64,000 bases of DNA from Verrucomicrobiales bacterium (GCA_029213005.1 JARGPI010000019.1:62001-126000); one strand, 5' to 3'; counted from the stretch's first letter, positions 43,840-52,811 are shown. Translations and numbers: made by a program. Notes: generated by a model not told the origin, from the sequence alone.

Positions 43840-45594
43840 TCACTGAAGCCGTGGAAAGATCAGTTCATAGCCGATGATTTCCCCTTCGCCGGGCTTTGGC
43901 TGCTCGACTTCGACCGCTTTTTCACCGTGCGGAAGCTGGTAGCCCAATGTGACCCGAAAGGGTTCGCCCTCATTCCCTTTGAAATCGACTTCGTTCAGAG
44001 TGCTCCGAACCACCTCCCAGGTGAAGGTATCGCTCTTTTTGTTGGAGTGAGTTCCGTCGGATTCCAATCTTCTTCGCCAAAGTTCGGTGGGAATCGTGAT
44101 CTGTCCGGAGCGGCTCGTGAAATCCCGGCCGTTATTTCCCGTCCCGTCGTGACCCGTTTCTGATCCATGGAGTTCGTAGTCGCCCTCGTCACTCGTCATC
44201 CGGATCGTCCAGGTCTGGGGAATAATTTGGTTCAGATCGCCCAGCAAAACGAGGTGAGGTGATCGATCTGCGGCGCTTCCCCGGGCTGGCCTGTGATTTT
44301 TTGCTCCGGTGACAATCACCGTCGTGACAAAAGCGGGGTATTTCCCGGCAGGTATCCCATCGATCTTCACTTTACTCTTCTTTCCGTTGGGCGAGCGAAG
44401 TCCGTAGAGATCGACTCGCTGCGCGCCGGTTTTTTCGGGTAGTTCTTTCACGATAGGTAGTTCGGGGACGGTTTGAGGTGCGATATGCCGAACAATGTTT
44501 TCATTGATGACGAGGGCTCCATGATCGCTTTGGTGAACCGCATCTTTGAGGAGCCATTCGATCGGTTTCTGATGTTGGTTGAGGTAATCGGCATGTTCCA
44601 CCCGGTTGTCGACCCATTCGCAGTGATATTTTTCGGCGACGGCTCGGACTTCTTTCCACTGTTGATTGTTTACCGTCGCCGGGGTGTTCTCTCCGGCCCG
44701 TTCCCGCAAATGAAGACTGGCAACGATGACATCGGCCTCGCTGTGACTTCGGAAGTCTTTCAACAGTTTTTCGAGGTCAGAGCCGCTGCCCTCCGAGTAT
44801 AGAATCACGAGATCCGGCTTTTCACCGAGTGCAAGTTGCCGCATCCAGCCCCTCGTAAAGTCGTAGGCGACGGCGGATCCCACGTGTTTTTTATAGAGAA
44901 TTCGCGGGGCGTTCGGAAAGTGCTCCCGTACCCACTGGACGAGGCGTTCGCCATTGCCAAGCATATTGGTATAGCTGGACCCGATGCCATACACCAGAAG
45001 CTCCTCAACACCGTGAGGTGGGTCCTGTAATAAACCGATGAACCGCTGCAGGTTTTTTCCATCGGATTCGCGTTTGCTCAAATCGCGTTCCGGATACTGC
45101 GATCTCCATTTTTTCCAGGCTGAGGTGAACTCGGTTTCGGTGGCTTTGCGGAGATGAGGATCTTTTGCTTCACAGGTTTTTCCGTCACGGGTTTTCGAGA
45201 ATCGAATCGAAGCGCTGGTGGTTCCCGGTGCCGTTCTGAAAAAGAACGAAATCCGTTTCCACTCTCCGTTGGTATTCGGCATCTGGAGAGGAGTGTGTTT
45301 TCCGTAGTAAATCTCTTCGGTTTCGAAACTGGCCCGGCCTGTAATCGGTGCCTCACTTCGAGTGGTGAGGGTGAAGCAATAGGCAGTGCCTCCATCGAGA
45401 TTGTCGGCAAAGACAAGGGCATTTGAGGGCAGGAAATTGTTGGTTCGCAGGAGCAGAGAGTTTTCGGTAAAAGCGGAAAGTTCCGGGGGGATTGTGGTGA
45501 GACCGACTTCGTCAGGCTCTTCTGCTTTTTGCATTTGTTGAGCTGACAATATTTCCAGAGTCAGGAAGATGGGGAAAACAATCCATTTGGTCAT
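43840..45594 (-). CDS. Secreted SGNH-hydrolase-like protein
   Basis: ATG 45594 (MTKWIVFPIF) gives 584 aa with a signal peptide to about residue 20; the reading from 45609 adds five residues. Residues about 200-400 resemble an SGNH esterase: VYGIGSSYTNML (block I serine) and DAVHQSDHGA (catalytic Asp and His, D-A-V-H). The C-terminal part is beta-rich with Gly/Asp patches. An esterase acting on acylated polysaccharides is likely, but the central Gly-x-Asn-Asp blocks are not evident. Element C lies 73 bases upstream of its start. Confidence 0.72.
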   Translation of the reverse strand: MTKWIVFPIFLTLEILSAQQMQKAEEPDEVGLTTIPPELSAFTENSLLLRTNNFLPSNALVFADNLDGGTAYCFTLTTRSEAPITGRASFETEEIYYGKHTPLQMPNTNGEWKRISFFFRTAPGTTSASIRFSKTRDGKTCEAKDPHLRKATETEFTSAWKKWRSQYPERDLSKRESDGKNLQRFIGLLQDPPHGVEELLVYGIGSSYTNMLGNGERLVQWVREHFPNAPRILYKKHVGSAVAYDFTRGWMRQLALGEKPDLVILYSEGSGSDLEKLLKDFRSHSEADVIVASLHLRERAGENTPATVNNQQWKEVRAVAEKYHCEWVDNRVEHADYLNQHQKPIEWLLKDAVHQSDHGALVINENIVRHIAPQTVPELPIVKELPEKTGAQRVDLYGLRSPNGKKSKVKIDGIPAGKYPAFVTTVIVTGAKNHRPARGSAADRSPHLVLLGDLNQIIPQTWTIRMTSDEGDYELHGSETGHDGTGNNGRDFTSRSGQITIPTELWRRRLESDGTHSNKKSDTFTWEVVRSTLNEVDFKGNEGEPFRVTLGYQLPHGEKAVEVEQPKPGEGEIIGYELIFPRLQ

Positions 45595-45666
45595 AAAGCA
45601 GGCTAGCATCGGGAAGGCGCGAGGGCAGTCACTGAAAATAGCGGATATTCACACCCCAACGGGTGG

Positions 45667-45705
45667 ACTGTACCCTGTACAGTTCAGGATTGTACAGGGT
45701 ACAAA
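45667..45705. promoter_or_regulatory. Paired palindromic element C (two 17-bp dyads, 22 bp apart)
   Basis: ACTGTACCCTGTACAGT at 45667-45683 and ATTGTACAGGGTACAAA at 45689-45705 have the same core and the same 22-base spacing as elements A and B. The second site is inverted relative to the first. It lies 73 bases upstream of the SGNH-like gene and just before a large repeat element. Confidence 0.75.
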
Positions 45706-45721
45706 ATTTCGCATCTTGAGA

Positions 45722-45967
45722 AAAAAGGGAGGCAGGAGGCTGCGATATAAGGTAGCCGGTGTTGCTGCGAGCCCAAAGCGAGCAAGGCACCGTTATAGGT
45801 AGAGGAGGCCGTCGAGCCCCGGAGGGGAGGTAGAACCGTTAAGGACCATGCCGATGTTCTAACGCCCCTCCGGGACTGCATGCGGTTTGGGTTTGGGACC
45901 GGTGCCTCATTCGCTTGGCGCTCATTTCTTCACCGGCTACCATCTGATCGGGCCTCCAGCCCTTTTT
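45722..45967. repeat. Inverted-pair repeat element, about 246 bp
   Basis: Two related units of about 115 bases face each other. Outer arms are AAAAAGGG (45722-45729) and CCCTTTTT (45960-45967). GGTAGCCGGTG (45751-45761) pairs with CACCGGCTACC (45931-45941), and CCCGGAGGGG (45818-45827) with CCCCTCCGGG (45865-45874). Blocks between them match with several changes, so the two units have diverged. No transposase ORF or target-site duplication was seen. Confidence 0.7.
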
Positions 45968-46039
45968 GCTGCCAAATCGAGGTGTGAAATGTTTGACAGG
46001 GTATAGTCGAATGAAGCTAAGTTTTTAGTTTCAGTCGCG

Positions 46040-46246
46040 ATACGGCAACGCCGTTATGTAACACAGCCCCGGGTTGACCGAAGCGAAGCAGAGAGTCTAC
46101 CCGGGGATTTTATCGTTCGACGAGTTGATCGCTGAAAGTGGTCTGAAAGCTTTCGTAACGCCTTCAGCGTAGGGGTGCAAACTCCATGGTAGCCTCCGTT
46201 TCACTGCGGCAACCATGGGCTGTCTTACGTAACGGCGTTGCCGTAT
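46040..46246. repeat. Inverted-pair repeat element with covarying stems, about 207 bp
   Basis: The 30-base arms at 46040-46069 and 46217-46246 match in 28 of 30 positions when one is inverted. Each arm leads into its own hairpin: CCCCGGGT (46067-46074) with ACCCGGGG (46099-46106) on the left, and CCATGGT (46184-46190) with ACCATGG (46212-46218) on the right. Two stem pairs differ in a compensatory way. CGCTGAA (46130-46136) and TTCAGCG (46163-46169) pair in the centre. Confidence 0.75.
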
Positions 46247-46378
46247 TTTGAATTCACTGCCCCGGAATCCACGCAATTCTTATCGGCATTCCAGGGAACA
46301 GTTTGGCAATTCCGTTCGTTTTAGGCGCAAGAATCGGGTGGTATTCGTTTTTCGGGCTGGTACGATAAAAGCCTAACG

Positions 46379-47008
46379 ATGGATAGGCAGGATCAACTCA
46401 GTTTGGAATTTGACGGCGAGTCGTCTTCCCGGAATTTATTGCCCGGGGATGGGGAGGTGTATTATTACGGTCCAGTGTTTGATCCGGCAGATGCGGATTT
46501 GTATCTCGATTATCTACTCCACCGGATTCCGTGGAAACATGATGAAGCCATCATGTTTGGTAAACACATTGTTACAGCGCGACGGGTCGCATGGTATGGA
46601 GATGAAAATTATGACTATGCCTACTCGGGAAGAACGCGGACGGCTCTGCAATGGACGCCGGAGCTGAAGGAGATCAATTCGGTGATCGAGGCGGAAACCG
46701 GAGTGAGCTACAACTCTTGCCTCCTCAATCTCTATGATGATGGCTCTCAGGGGATGGGTTGGCACCACGATGATGAGAAGTGTCTCGGCGAAGTGCCGAA
46801 TATTGCGTCGGTCAGTTTTGGTGCGGTGCGCCGTTTTGACCTTCGGCATAAAGTCAGTCGGGAGAAAGTATCGGTTAAGCTGGACCACGGCAGTCTCCTC
46901 GTGATGAAAGGCGCCACTCAGGCAAACTGGCAGCATCAGATCCCGAAAACGAAAAAGGTCACCACTCCGCGGGTCAATTTGACCTTTCGAACCATGCTGG
47001 ATCAATGA
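46379..47008 (+). CDS. alkB: AlkB-like 2-oxoglutarate/Fe(II) dioxygenase
   Basis: The 209-aa product has the iron-binding HHDDE motif, the second His in WQHQIPKTKK, and RVNLTFR for 2-oxoglutarate binding, arranged as in the AlkB/ALKBH family of DNA or RNA dealkylases. Length is normal. It removes methyl groups such as 1-methyladenine oxidatively. It shares a 4-base overlap with the downstream ada-like gene (ATGA at 47005-47008), so both are translated together. Confidence 0.9.
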   Translation: MDRQDQLSLEFDGESSSRNLLPGDGEVYYYGPVFDPADADLYLDYLLHRIPWKHDEAIMFGKHIVTARRVAWYGDENYDYAYSGRTRTALQWTPELKEINSVIEAETGVSYNSCLLNLYDDGSQGMGWHHDDEKCLGEVPNIASVSFGAVRRFDLRHKVSREKVSVKLDHGSLLVMKGATQANWQHQIPKTKKVTTPRVNLTFRTMLDQ

Positions 47009-47856
47009 GTGATTACGAAAGAATTGCGACGGTGATTCGGTATATCGATCGGGAATACCGTAACACTCCCGACTATAAAGAACTGGCTTCTCATCTCGGG
47101 ATCAGTGAGTATCATTTTCACCGGCTGTTTTCCCGATTTGCCTCAGTGACGCCGAAAACCTTTCTCCGGTGCCTTACGGTGGAACATGCCCGGGAAATAT
47201 TAAGAAGCGGAGCCGATGTGATGGAAACGACGTTGGATCTTGGTCTATCGAGTCCGGGCAGACTTCATGATCTATGTGTTCACCTCGAAGCAGCCAGCCC
47301 CGGCGAAATTCAATCCGGGGGAAAGGGTTGGACGATACGCTATGGGATTGGGGATTCTCCTTTTGGACAGGTTCTGATTGCGGACAGTCCGCGCGGGATT
47401 TGTCATCTGTCTTTTATTGATGAGCCGGTCGATTATGTAGAGAAACTCTCCATCGATTGGCCGGAAGCCGATTTTATTCGGGATGATAGGCATGCGTTGT
47501 CACTCAGCGGATTGATATTTTATGAAAACCCGGATCAGGGGCAGAATCGGCCGATCAAAGCGTTGGTTCGTGGCACCGCTATGCAGATCAAAGTCTGGCG
47601 TGCTTTGGTGAAAATCCCCAGTGGAAGTTTGATGAGCTATGGAAAGCTGGCAGAGGCAGTAGGGCATCCCGGAGCCTCCCGCGCGGCAGGTTCAGCCGTC
47701 GGGGCAAATGCCCTCGCGTATTTGATCCCCTGTCACCGGGTGATTCGCGAAACCGGGGCGATCGGAGGCTATCGCTGGGGCGAACTGAGAAAGCGAATCC
47801 TTATCGCCCGGGAGACGGCTTCAGGCGAGGATGGATCGGATAGTGAGTCGGCCTGA
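47005..47856 (+). CDS. ada: Ada-like protein: AraC-type HTH plus O6-methylguanine-DNA methyltransferase
   Basis: The 283-aa product has an AraC-type helix-turn-helix at residues about 5-98 (ELASHLGISEYHFHRLFSRF) and a C-terminal methyltransferase with active-site Cys243 in IPCHRVI. It lacks the N-terminal Zn-binding methyl-phosphotriester domain of full Ada, so sensing must differ. It transfers methyl groups from O6-methylguanine and may regulate this operon. The start overlaps alkB. Repair function is strongly supported; regulation is inference. Confidence 0.92.
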   Translation: MSDYERIATVIRYIDREYRNTPDYKELASHLGISEYHFHRLFSRFASVTPKTFLRCLTVEHAREILRSGADVMETTLDLGLSSPGRLHDLCVHLEAASPGEIQSGGKGWTIRYGIGDSPFGQVLIADSPRGICHLSFIDEPVDYVEKLSIDWPEADFIRDDRHALSLSGLIFYENPDQGQNRPIKALVRGTAMQIKVWRALVKIPSGSLMSYGKLAEAVGHPGASRAAGSAVGANALAYLIPCHRVIRETGAIGGYRWGELRKRILIARETASGEDGSDSESA

Positions 47857-47910
47857 ATCGGGGATTCTATTTACATAGACAACGATGGGAGCGATATCTA
47901 GTGTCAACGG

Positions 47911-50319
47911 ATGTGGTTTTGCAAATTTTGGTTTTGGGTCGGACTTTTGCTGGGGTTAGGGGATTTATCAAACGCCCAAAGCTCCTTTTCTCTGATAGGC
48001 AGGCAGTCGAATCTCGGAACTAAAGAGACCAAGACTAAAACAGTGGAGGGAATGCCAGTGGTGTTTCCAGTCGATCAGGAGGATGTCCTTGAACTGATTT
48101 TGCCTATGATACAGTCATATCGGGCGAAACGGGCCACAATGGTTGATGAGGAAGCAGATGCTTTTCAAACTTTAGTGGGTGATGATACAAAAACGTTGCT
48201 GAAGACGCGACTGATGCCTTTGATTGGGATCAACGAAGTGAGTCAGGGATTTGATTCGGCTTATCAGCAATGTGCGAAGGAGATTTTAGAGGTTGGCAAA
48301 TTGTGGAAGAATTGGTCAGGCGACATTAGTGAGTTATACCTTTGGAATTCTGTAACGATTGCTCCGTTCCGTGATGAGAAATCCCGTGCCATCAGTTTCG
48401 ATGAATTGTCATATCAATTCAATTCAGAAGGAGTAACAATGACCATTCATCCGCCGTTTGTGGATCGCTTTGGTATTGGCGTTGGAAAATTTAAAACCGA
48501 TCTTGATGTCAATTCTCCTTTTCGGTTCGATTTGCCACTTCTGGCTCCTCCGGGTGTGTCGGCTGAAGAAATAAGCTCGGAGTTGGAGGGATTGATTCTG
48601 CCAATGGCTGAGGCGCAGCGAGGTATGGCACTTGAGATAGTAGGGAAGGATCTGGCGCAATGGTTGATAGAGTCAATGCTGATTCATGAAATACAGCATG
48701 GGTACTTTGCGGGCGAAGTTTCACCAGTTATCGTCAACGGGCTGGCGCGGGTTCACCTTTTCTCAAGTATCCGGAAAACTTACGAAGGAGGGATTGAAAA
48801 ACTGTTGCCCCAACTCATGTATTTCAGTCTCCCGGATGATGGCACTGATCCGGCTGAATTCTTGAGTCAATTGGAAACGATCGATCCTCTTGACGCTGTC
48901 GGACCGGAGTTCGAAGAGGCGGCGAGCCGTGTTTTTATGTTTGGCTTGCTAAAGGCGGCTCAAAAAACCGGGCACGATAAACCTCCTCTTCTTGTTTTTA
49001 AACGATTGGAAATTGCGACTCCGGATGGAGGATATGATCAAAGAAGTTTTATAAAGGAGCTCCGCAAGATCTATCCAGATTTGGATTGGGGAATTAAGGC
49101 GGCACGATCGGAGTTGGTAGATATGATGAAAGAGGCGTTTGTGCCCCCTCAGTCGGAAGTGGAGACAGAGAGGTTTCGAATGCCCGAGTCTTACGTGGAG
49201 ATGCCGTTCAGTAGCTTGAACTTCACTTACCCTCGGAAACTCTCAAATGCGGTTTCAAAAATTGCTCCGGAATGGGCAAAGAATTTGGAGGGAGCGAGAT
49301 CGAAAATAGAGAACCGATATGGAAAACGAAACTATAGCGATCCGGTCGAAATCCTCGATGCGGACTTGGTTTCGCTGAGGCGATACGGAATAAAGGTGGA
49401 TCGCAAGGCAGCTGAAATGTGGGCACTGCAAACTGCTTTGATAGAAAATATTGATCATTTTTTAGTGGGCTTTTACGAGATGAATTCGGTTCAAATTTGG
49501 TTTAAGGAAGATTTGAAATCTATGCTTAGCTCAGGTGTTGAAGTTCCGGGGTTCAGCTATCAGAAGGCTTCGGACAAAGTCACTTTTGAGTTTAATTTCA
49601 GCATTGCGCATTCGGAAAAGACTTCAGTGAAAGAAGTCGTGGAAGAGACTGCGAAGTCGGCGAACCGGTATTTCCCAGTGGTTTTGGAACGGGAGAAATT
49701 GGAAGGGAAATCGGACGAGGAGAGTGCAGCAGCAATTCGTGATGGCGATGTGTTGCTGTCGAAACTTTGTCAGGCGGCAGAAACGATATCCCCCAAAGCA
49801 CTCGTCGGGAGGGACGTTCAGGTGTTCTCGGATGCTGAGGCATTCTTTCTGGTTGTCCACGAACTTTTTGAATCCGAATTGGTACGGAGCTATATCGGAA
49901 GTCCCGATCGCCGTTGGTTTTGCGATGGGCTTTCGAATGTGGTAGCAATTCTGGAATGTGATCGACGTTTTGGTGCGGGAAAGGGTCTGGAAGTCTTTGA
50001 AAGATTTTTCCCACCGGAAAAAGGTCGCCGACTGATGGATAAAGTCGATTTGCTTAACTGGAAAGCGGTGGGTGATGAAGACGAATTGATCGCGGAAGTC
50101 GATGGAGTGGTGTCGGCCCATTATTATTTTTCCACCATGGTATTACTGAAGGCGCTGGAGGATCAAGAGTCTGATTTTATAGCAGCGTGGTTGGCTGAAA
50201 TCAGTCAGACAAACTGGGTCAGAACCAATTCCGAAACAGTGATGGGTTCGTATGACGCTTTAACGGGTGAAGCCGGGAAGTTGCGGGCCATGGTGACCGA
50301 TGTTTCGCTAACTCAATAG
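47911..50319 (+). CDS. Large secreted protein with duplicated metalloprotease-like domain
   Basis: The 802-aa product has a signal peptide (about residues 1-22). Two regions resemble each other: one has H259-E-I-Q-H263 (a zinc HExxH motif) followed by VNGL, and the other has H650-E-L-F-E654 and then a tryptophan and DGL. A later Trp region occurs in each half. The first copy could be an active gluzincin-type peptidase; the second has lost the second histidine. No known family was recognised by eye. Base composition looks somewhat more AT-rich than the genes before it. Confidence 0.68.
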   Translation: MWFCKFWFWVGLLLGLGDLSNAQSSFSLIGRQSNLGTKETKTKTVEGMPVVFPVDQEDVLELILPMIQSYRAKRATMVDEEADAFQTLVGDDTKTLLKTRLMPLIGINEVSQGFDSAYQQCAKEILEVGKLWKNWSGDISELYLWNSVTIAPFRDEKSRAISFDELSYQFNSEGVTMTIHPPFVDRFGIGVGKFKTDLDVNSPFRFDLPLLAPPGVSAEEISSELEGLILPMAEAQRGMALEIVGKDLAQWLIESMLIHEIQHGYFAGEVSPVIVNGLARVHLFSSIRKTYEGGIEKLLPQLMYFSLPDDGTDPAEFLSQLETIDPLDAVGPEFEEAASRVFMFGLLKAAQKTGHDKPPLLVFKRLEIATPDGGYDQRSFIKELRKIYPDLDWGIKAARSELVDMMKEAFVPPQSEVETERFRMPESYVEMPFSSLNFTYPRKLSNAVSKIAPEWAKNLEGARSKIENRYGKRNYSDPVEILDADLVSLRRYGIKVDRKAAEMWALQTALIENIDHFLVGFYEMNSVQIWFKEDLKSMLSSGVEVPGFSYQKASDKVTFEFNFSIAHSEKTSVKEVVEETAKSANRYFPVVLEREKLEGKSDEESAAAIRDGDVLLSKLCQAAETISPKALVGRDVQVFSDAEAFFLVVHELFESELVRSYIGSPDRRWFCDGLSNVVAILECDRRFGAGKGLEVFERFFPPEKGRRLMDKVDLLNWKAVGDEDELIAEVDGVVSAHYYFSTMVLLKALEDQESDFIAAWLAEISQTNWVRTNSETVMGSYDALTGEAGKLRAMVTDVSLTQ

Positions 50320-50359
50320 ATGTGATATCTTTTCGAACGATTAGCTTCACCTGAAAAAT

Positions 50360-50752
50360 ATGGATACCCAATTCGAGTTTCGTAGCAAGATGTTTCCGGA
50401 ATTACCCGGTGAAGCGGATGAAAATATCAACGGCTTTATCGGGAAAGCATTTTGCGAATGGGTGCGTGATGAACTACCGAAACATGGCCACGGGACGGAA
50501 GATCAAATCATAGCTGAAGATTTCGGGTGGCTTTGTTATCTGGAATGCGAGCATCCGCTTTGGATTGGTTGTAATCATCACGGCGAAGACGAGGATGGGA
50601 TGTCCAGCTACACAGCTATGGTTGTTGCCGAGTTTCCAAAAAAGCTGTTTCGGAAGGGTCCAGACCCAAAGCCAGCGCTGGAAGCCGCAACTAGAGCGTT
50701 TCGGCGTTTGATCGAGAGTGAGCCCGCGATTGTCGACGTGCAATGGATGTGA
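50360..50752 (+). CDS. Hypothetical soluble protein, 130 aa
   Basis: The product is acidic, with a central WLCYLECEHPLWIGCNHHGE segment containing Cys and His residues that might bind a metal. No signal peptide. It lies 40 bases after the metalloprotease-like gene and 49 bases before the HAD gene. I do not recognise the family. Confidence 0.62.
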   Translation: MDTQFEFRSKMFPELPGEADENINGFIGKAFCEWVRDELPKHGHGTEDQIIAEDFGWLCYLECEHPLWIGCNHHGEDEDGMSSYTAMVVAEFPKKLFRKGPDPKPALEAATRAFRRLIESEPAIVDVQWM

Positions 50753-50801
50753 TGTGATAAGATTCGCGACGATGAGATCAAAGCCCGTAATGTAGTTGGT
50801 T

Positions 50802-51371
50802 ATGGATTCAAAAATTGAACATATTTTTGTCGATATTGATGGAGTGCTTGCGGATTTCACTTCGGCGGCCTTGGCGGTCCACGACCGGGCGGAGATTATG
50901 GCTACCTGGCCGGCGGGCGAGAGAGATATCCCGAAGGTTCTCGGGTTGTCCCGAACCAAATATTGGAAGGGAATCGACGGTCTGGGTTGCGAATTCTGGA
51001 GTGAACTGGTTCCCTATCCCTGGTTTAAAGAATTGATTTCGTTGATCGAAAGTTTTGGTCCTTTCAGTTTATTAACGGCTCCTGCCCTCGCGCCCCACTG
51101 CCTTGAAGGAAAGGTGATGTGGATCTACAAAAACTTCCCCAGGGAAAACGGGCGATTGTTTGGCGATTTCCTGATAGGTAGAGAAAAACATCTTCTCGCC
51201 TCTCCGCGCCGGATTTTAATTGATGATGCTGAACATAATGCAGATCAGTTCACCAAACACGGCGGTCACAGCGTTCTGTTCCCTCAAATATGGAATCGAA
51301 ACCACGCTGTCGAGGATCGACTTGAGTTTGTGGAGAGTCAATTGAAGCAGTTTGCCGGGTTGATCGACTGA
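50802..51371 (+). CDS. HAD-family 5'-nucleotidase-like hydrolase
   Basis: ATG 50802 gives 189 aa starting MDSKIEHIFVDIDGVLADFT, with the catalytic D11-x-D13 of haloacid dehalogenase hydrolases. LLTAPALAP is motif II, and ILIDDAEHNADQF has the acidic motif IV. The compact alpha-helical cap resembles 5'(3')-deoxyribonucleotidases. A nucleotide or sugar-phosphate phosphatase is likely. A TTG at 50796 is an alternative start. No operon with a clear pathway is visible. Confidence 0.82.
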   Translation: MDSKIEHIFVDIDGVLADFTSAALAVHDRAEIMATWPAGERDIPKVLGLSRTKYWKGIDGLGCEFWSELVPYPWFKELISLIESFGPFSLLTAPALAPHCLEGKVMWIYKNFPRENGRLFGDFLIGREKHLLASPRRILIDDAEHNADQFTKHGGHSVLFPQIWNRNHAVEDRLEFVESQLKQFAGLID

Positions 51372-51540
51372 TCATCAAGGCGGTTTGCACGGTGATGTGA
51401 TTGCAAACTGCCTGTCGTTCGAGGCTTGTCAGTAATCTCCAGTGGCTACTAGAGAGGCTACCACGCGATGTTTGAAGGATTTGGGGCAGATTGAGTGTTC
51501 ATTTACCTCCATTGGCATGCGGATTGCGCTACTGGAGGAT

Positions 51541-51807
51541 ATGAATAATCAGTCAAATATCACGCATCGGCCTGAAATCTTCGGTATTTCCCCGGTAGTG
51601 GCAGTGATTGCGGCGGTGTTGAGTTTCACTTCCGGTCCACTGCTCGGAATGTTTTTTGCCTTTGTTGCAATCACGTTCGGGATTGTGGGAGTGGTTACCT
51701 CCCTGTCACCGACGCGCCGTGGCGGAGTGATCAGTACGATGTCCGCCTGCGCCGGTTTTATCGGGATCGTCGCCGCCTTTATCAAAGGGGTGATCTGGAT
51801 CCTCTAG
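51541..51807 (+). CDS. Small membrane protein, 88 aa
   Basis: ATG 51541 gives a product with two to three hydrophobic helices (near residues 12-31, 33-50 and 65-84) and a short basic loop. GGAGG lies only two bases before this ATG, which is closer than normal, so ATG 51517, 24 bases upstream and in frame, may be the real start. Family not recognised. It is convergent with the DUF2637 gene, six bases apart. Confidence 0.55.
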   Translation: MNNQSNITHRPEIFGISPVVAVIAAVLSFTSGPLLGMFFAFVAITFGIVGVVTSLSPTRRGGVISTMSACAGFIGIVAAFIKGVIWIL

Positions 51808-51813
51808 TAGAGA

Positions 51814-52662
51814 TTACTCTTCGCTTTCGACCGTCTGCTTTGATGGTCTCGCCATGGGGACGGAAAGACCGGCCTCATGCAGATAGCGCTTCACAGTGCG
51901 GGGCGCACGGTTAGCGGCTTCAGCCATTTCTTCGAGCAGAGCACCTTCTTTGCACATTTCGATCACGATCGCTTTAGCTTCCGCGGCATCTTTCGGTGGC
52001 GAGTGATGTTCTTTCTTCTCTGTGACGAATTTAGGAGCAGGTTCTTCTGATTTGATAGCGCGGGCCGTCGCCGGCTCCGGAGTTTGCATACCGAGAAACA
52101 TGCCTCCCATGCCTACAGGCTCGACCTCTTCCTCAATTGCCCGCGTCGGTTGGGCGTGAATCACAGGTGGTGCCTCTTCCGGTTCGGGTTCGGGACGGGT
52201 TTGTGAATGCCGCACCTGGCTTTGCAGCTGGCGGATCATCACTTCAAAGGAAAGGAACAGTGCCAATGGTGGAATCGACGCCATGATTCGTGGAACGAGT
52301 GCGGCTTTAGACCACAACGTGGCTCCCTCGGGAACGGGTGCATGAAGTACATTGAATGCAATCGAAGCAAGGGTTGATAACACAACCAGAAACATGGGAT
52401 AGGCGATTGATTCACCGCAGAGTCCCGCACGAAAGGCACAAACCGAGAAAACGATGATGGCTCCGTCGAGTACCAGAGGCCAGATCCAGACCAGGCGTGG
52501 GTCTACGCCATTAGTCGAAGCGAGATCTTTCAATCCTGCGTAGGAAAGGGCGAAAGCCCCTGCTGCCAGTGCCAATACCAGAAGCAGGGAAAATAGTGAT
52601 AATCCCTGATTCCTTAGAAAAGCATAAACATGCTTCCATTTTTCGTCGTGTTCCGTGTTCAT
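51814..52662 (-). CDS. DUF2637-like membrane protein with C-terminal helix-turn-helix
   Basis: ATG 52662 gives 282 aa; a TTG at 52671 is in frame. Residues about 20-140 hold four hydrophobic helices with ALSYAGLKDLASTNGVDP and WIWPLVLDGAIIVFS, the pattern of DUF2637, known mainly from actinobacterial mobile elements. After a Pro/Glu-rich linker the last 60 residues (GALLEEMAEAANRAPRTVKR) read as a helix-turn-helix. This links a membrane domain to DNA binding, but no signal is known. DUF2637 outside Actinobacteria is unexpected. Confidence 0.68.
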   Translation of the reverse strand: MNTEHDEKWKHVYAFLRNQGLSLFSLLLVLALAAGAFALSYAGLKDLASTNGVDPRLVWIWPLVLDGAIIVFSVCAFRAGLCGESIAYPMFLVVLSTLASIAFNVLHAPVPEGATLWSKAALVPRIMASIPPLALFLSFEVMIRQLQSQVRHSQTRPEPEPEEAPPVIHAQPTRAIEEEVEPVGMGGMFLGMQTPEPATARAIKSEEPAPKFVTEKKEHHSPPKDAAEAKAIVIEMCKEGALLEEMAEAANRAPRTVKRYLHEAGLSVPMARPSKQTVESEE

Positions 52663-52811
52663 GTTCCTCAATTTTACGTCAAATTATAGACCTTATTCTA
52701 TACTTTGAGATAAAGGCAAATTTTTATTTCAGCTTTCTTAACTAAATGGTCAAAACGCAACGATTTTTTCCGGGTGGTATCCGGAGGGTGGTTTCTATCG
52801 AAATCGTCGAA

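Larger units (their letters stand above)
45610..46378. other. 769-base gene-free stretch with repeats
   Basis: No ORF with convincing coding signs lies here. It holds the paired palindromic element C, two large inverted-pair elements (45722-45967 and 46040-46246), and about 70 bases between them. The remaining stretch from 46247 to 46378 is the leader of the alkB-ada operon, in which no promoter could be recognised. Confidence 0.8.

Noticed and set aside
45610..46378. CRISPR array or small protein genes in the repeat island
   Set aside because: The repeats are inverted pairs, not regularly spaced direct repeats, and the short ORFs there follow the palindromes rather than show coding signs.
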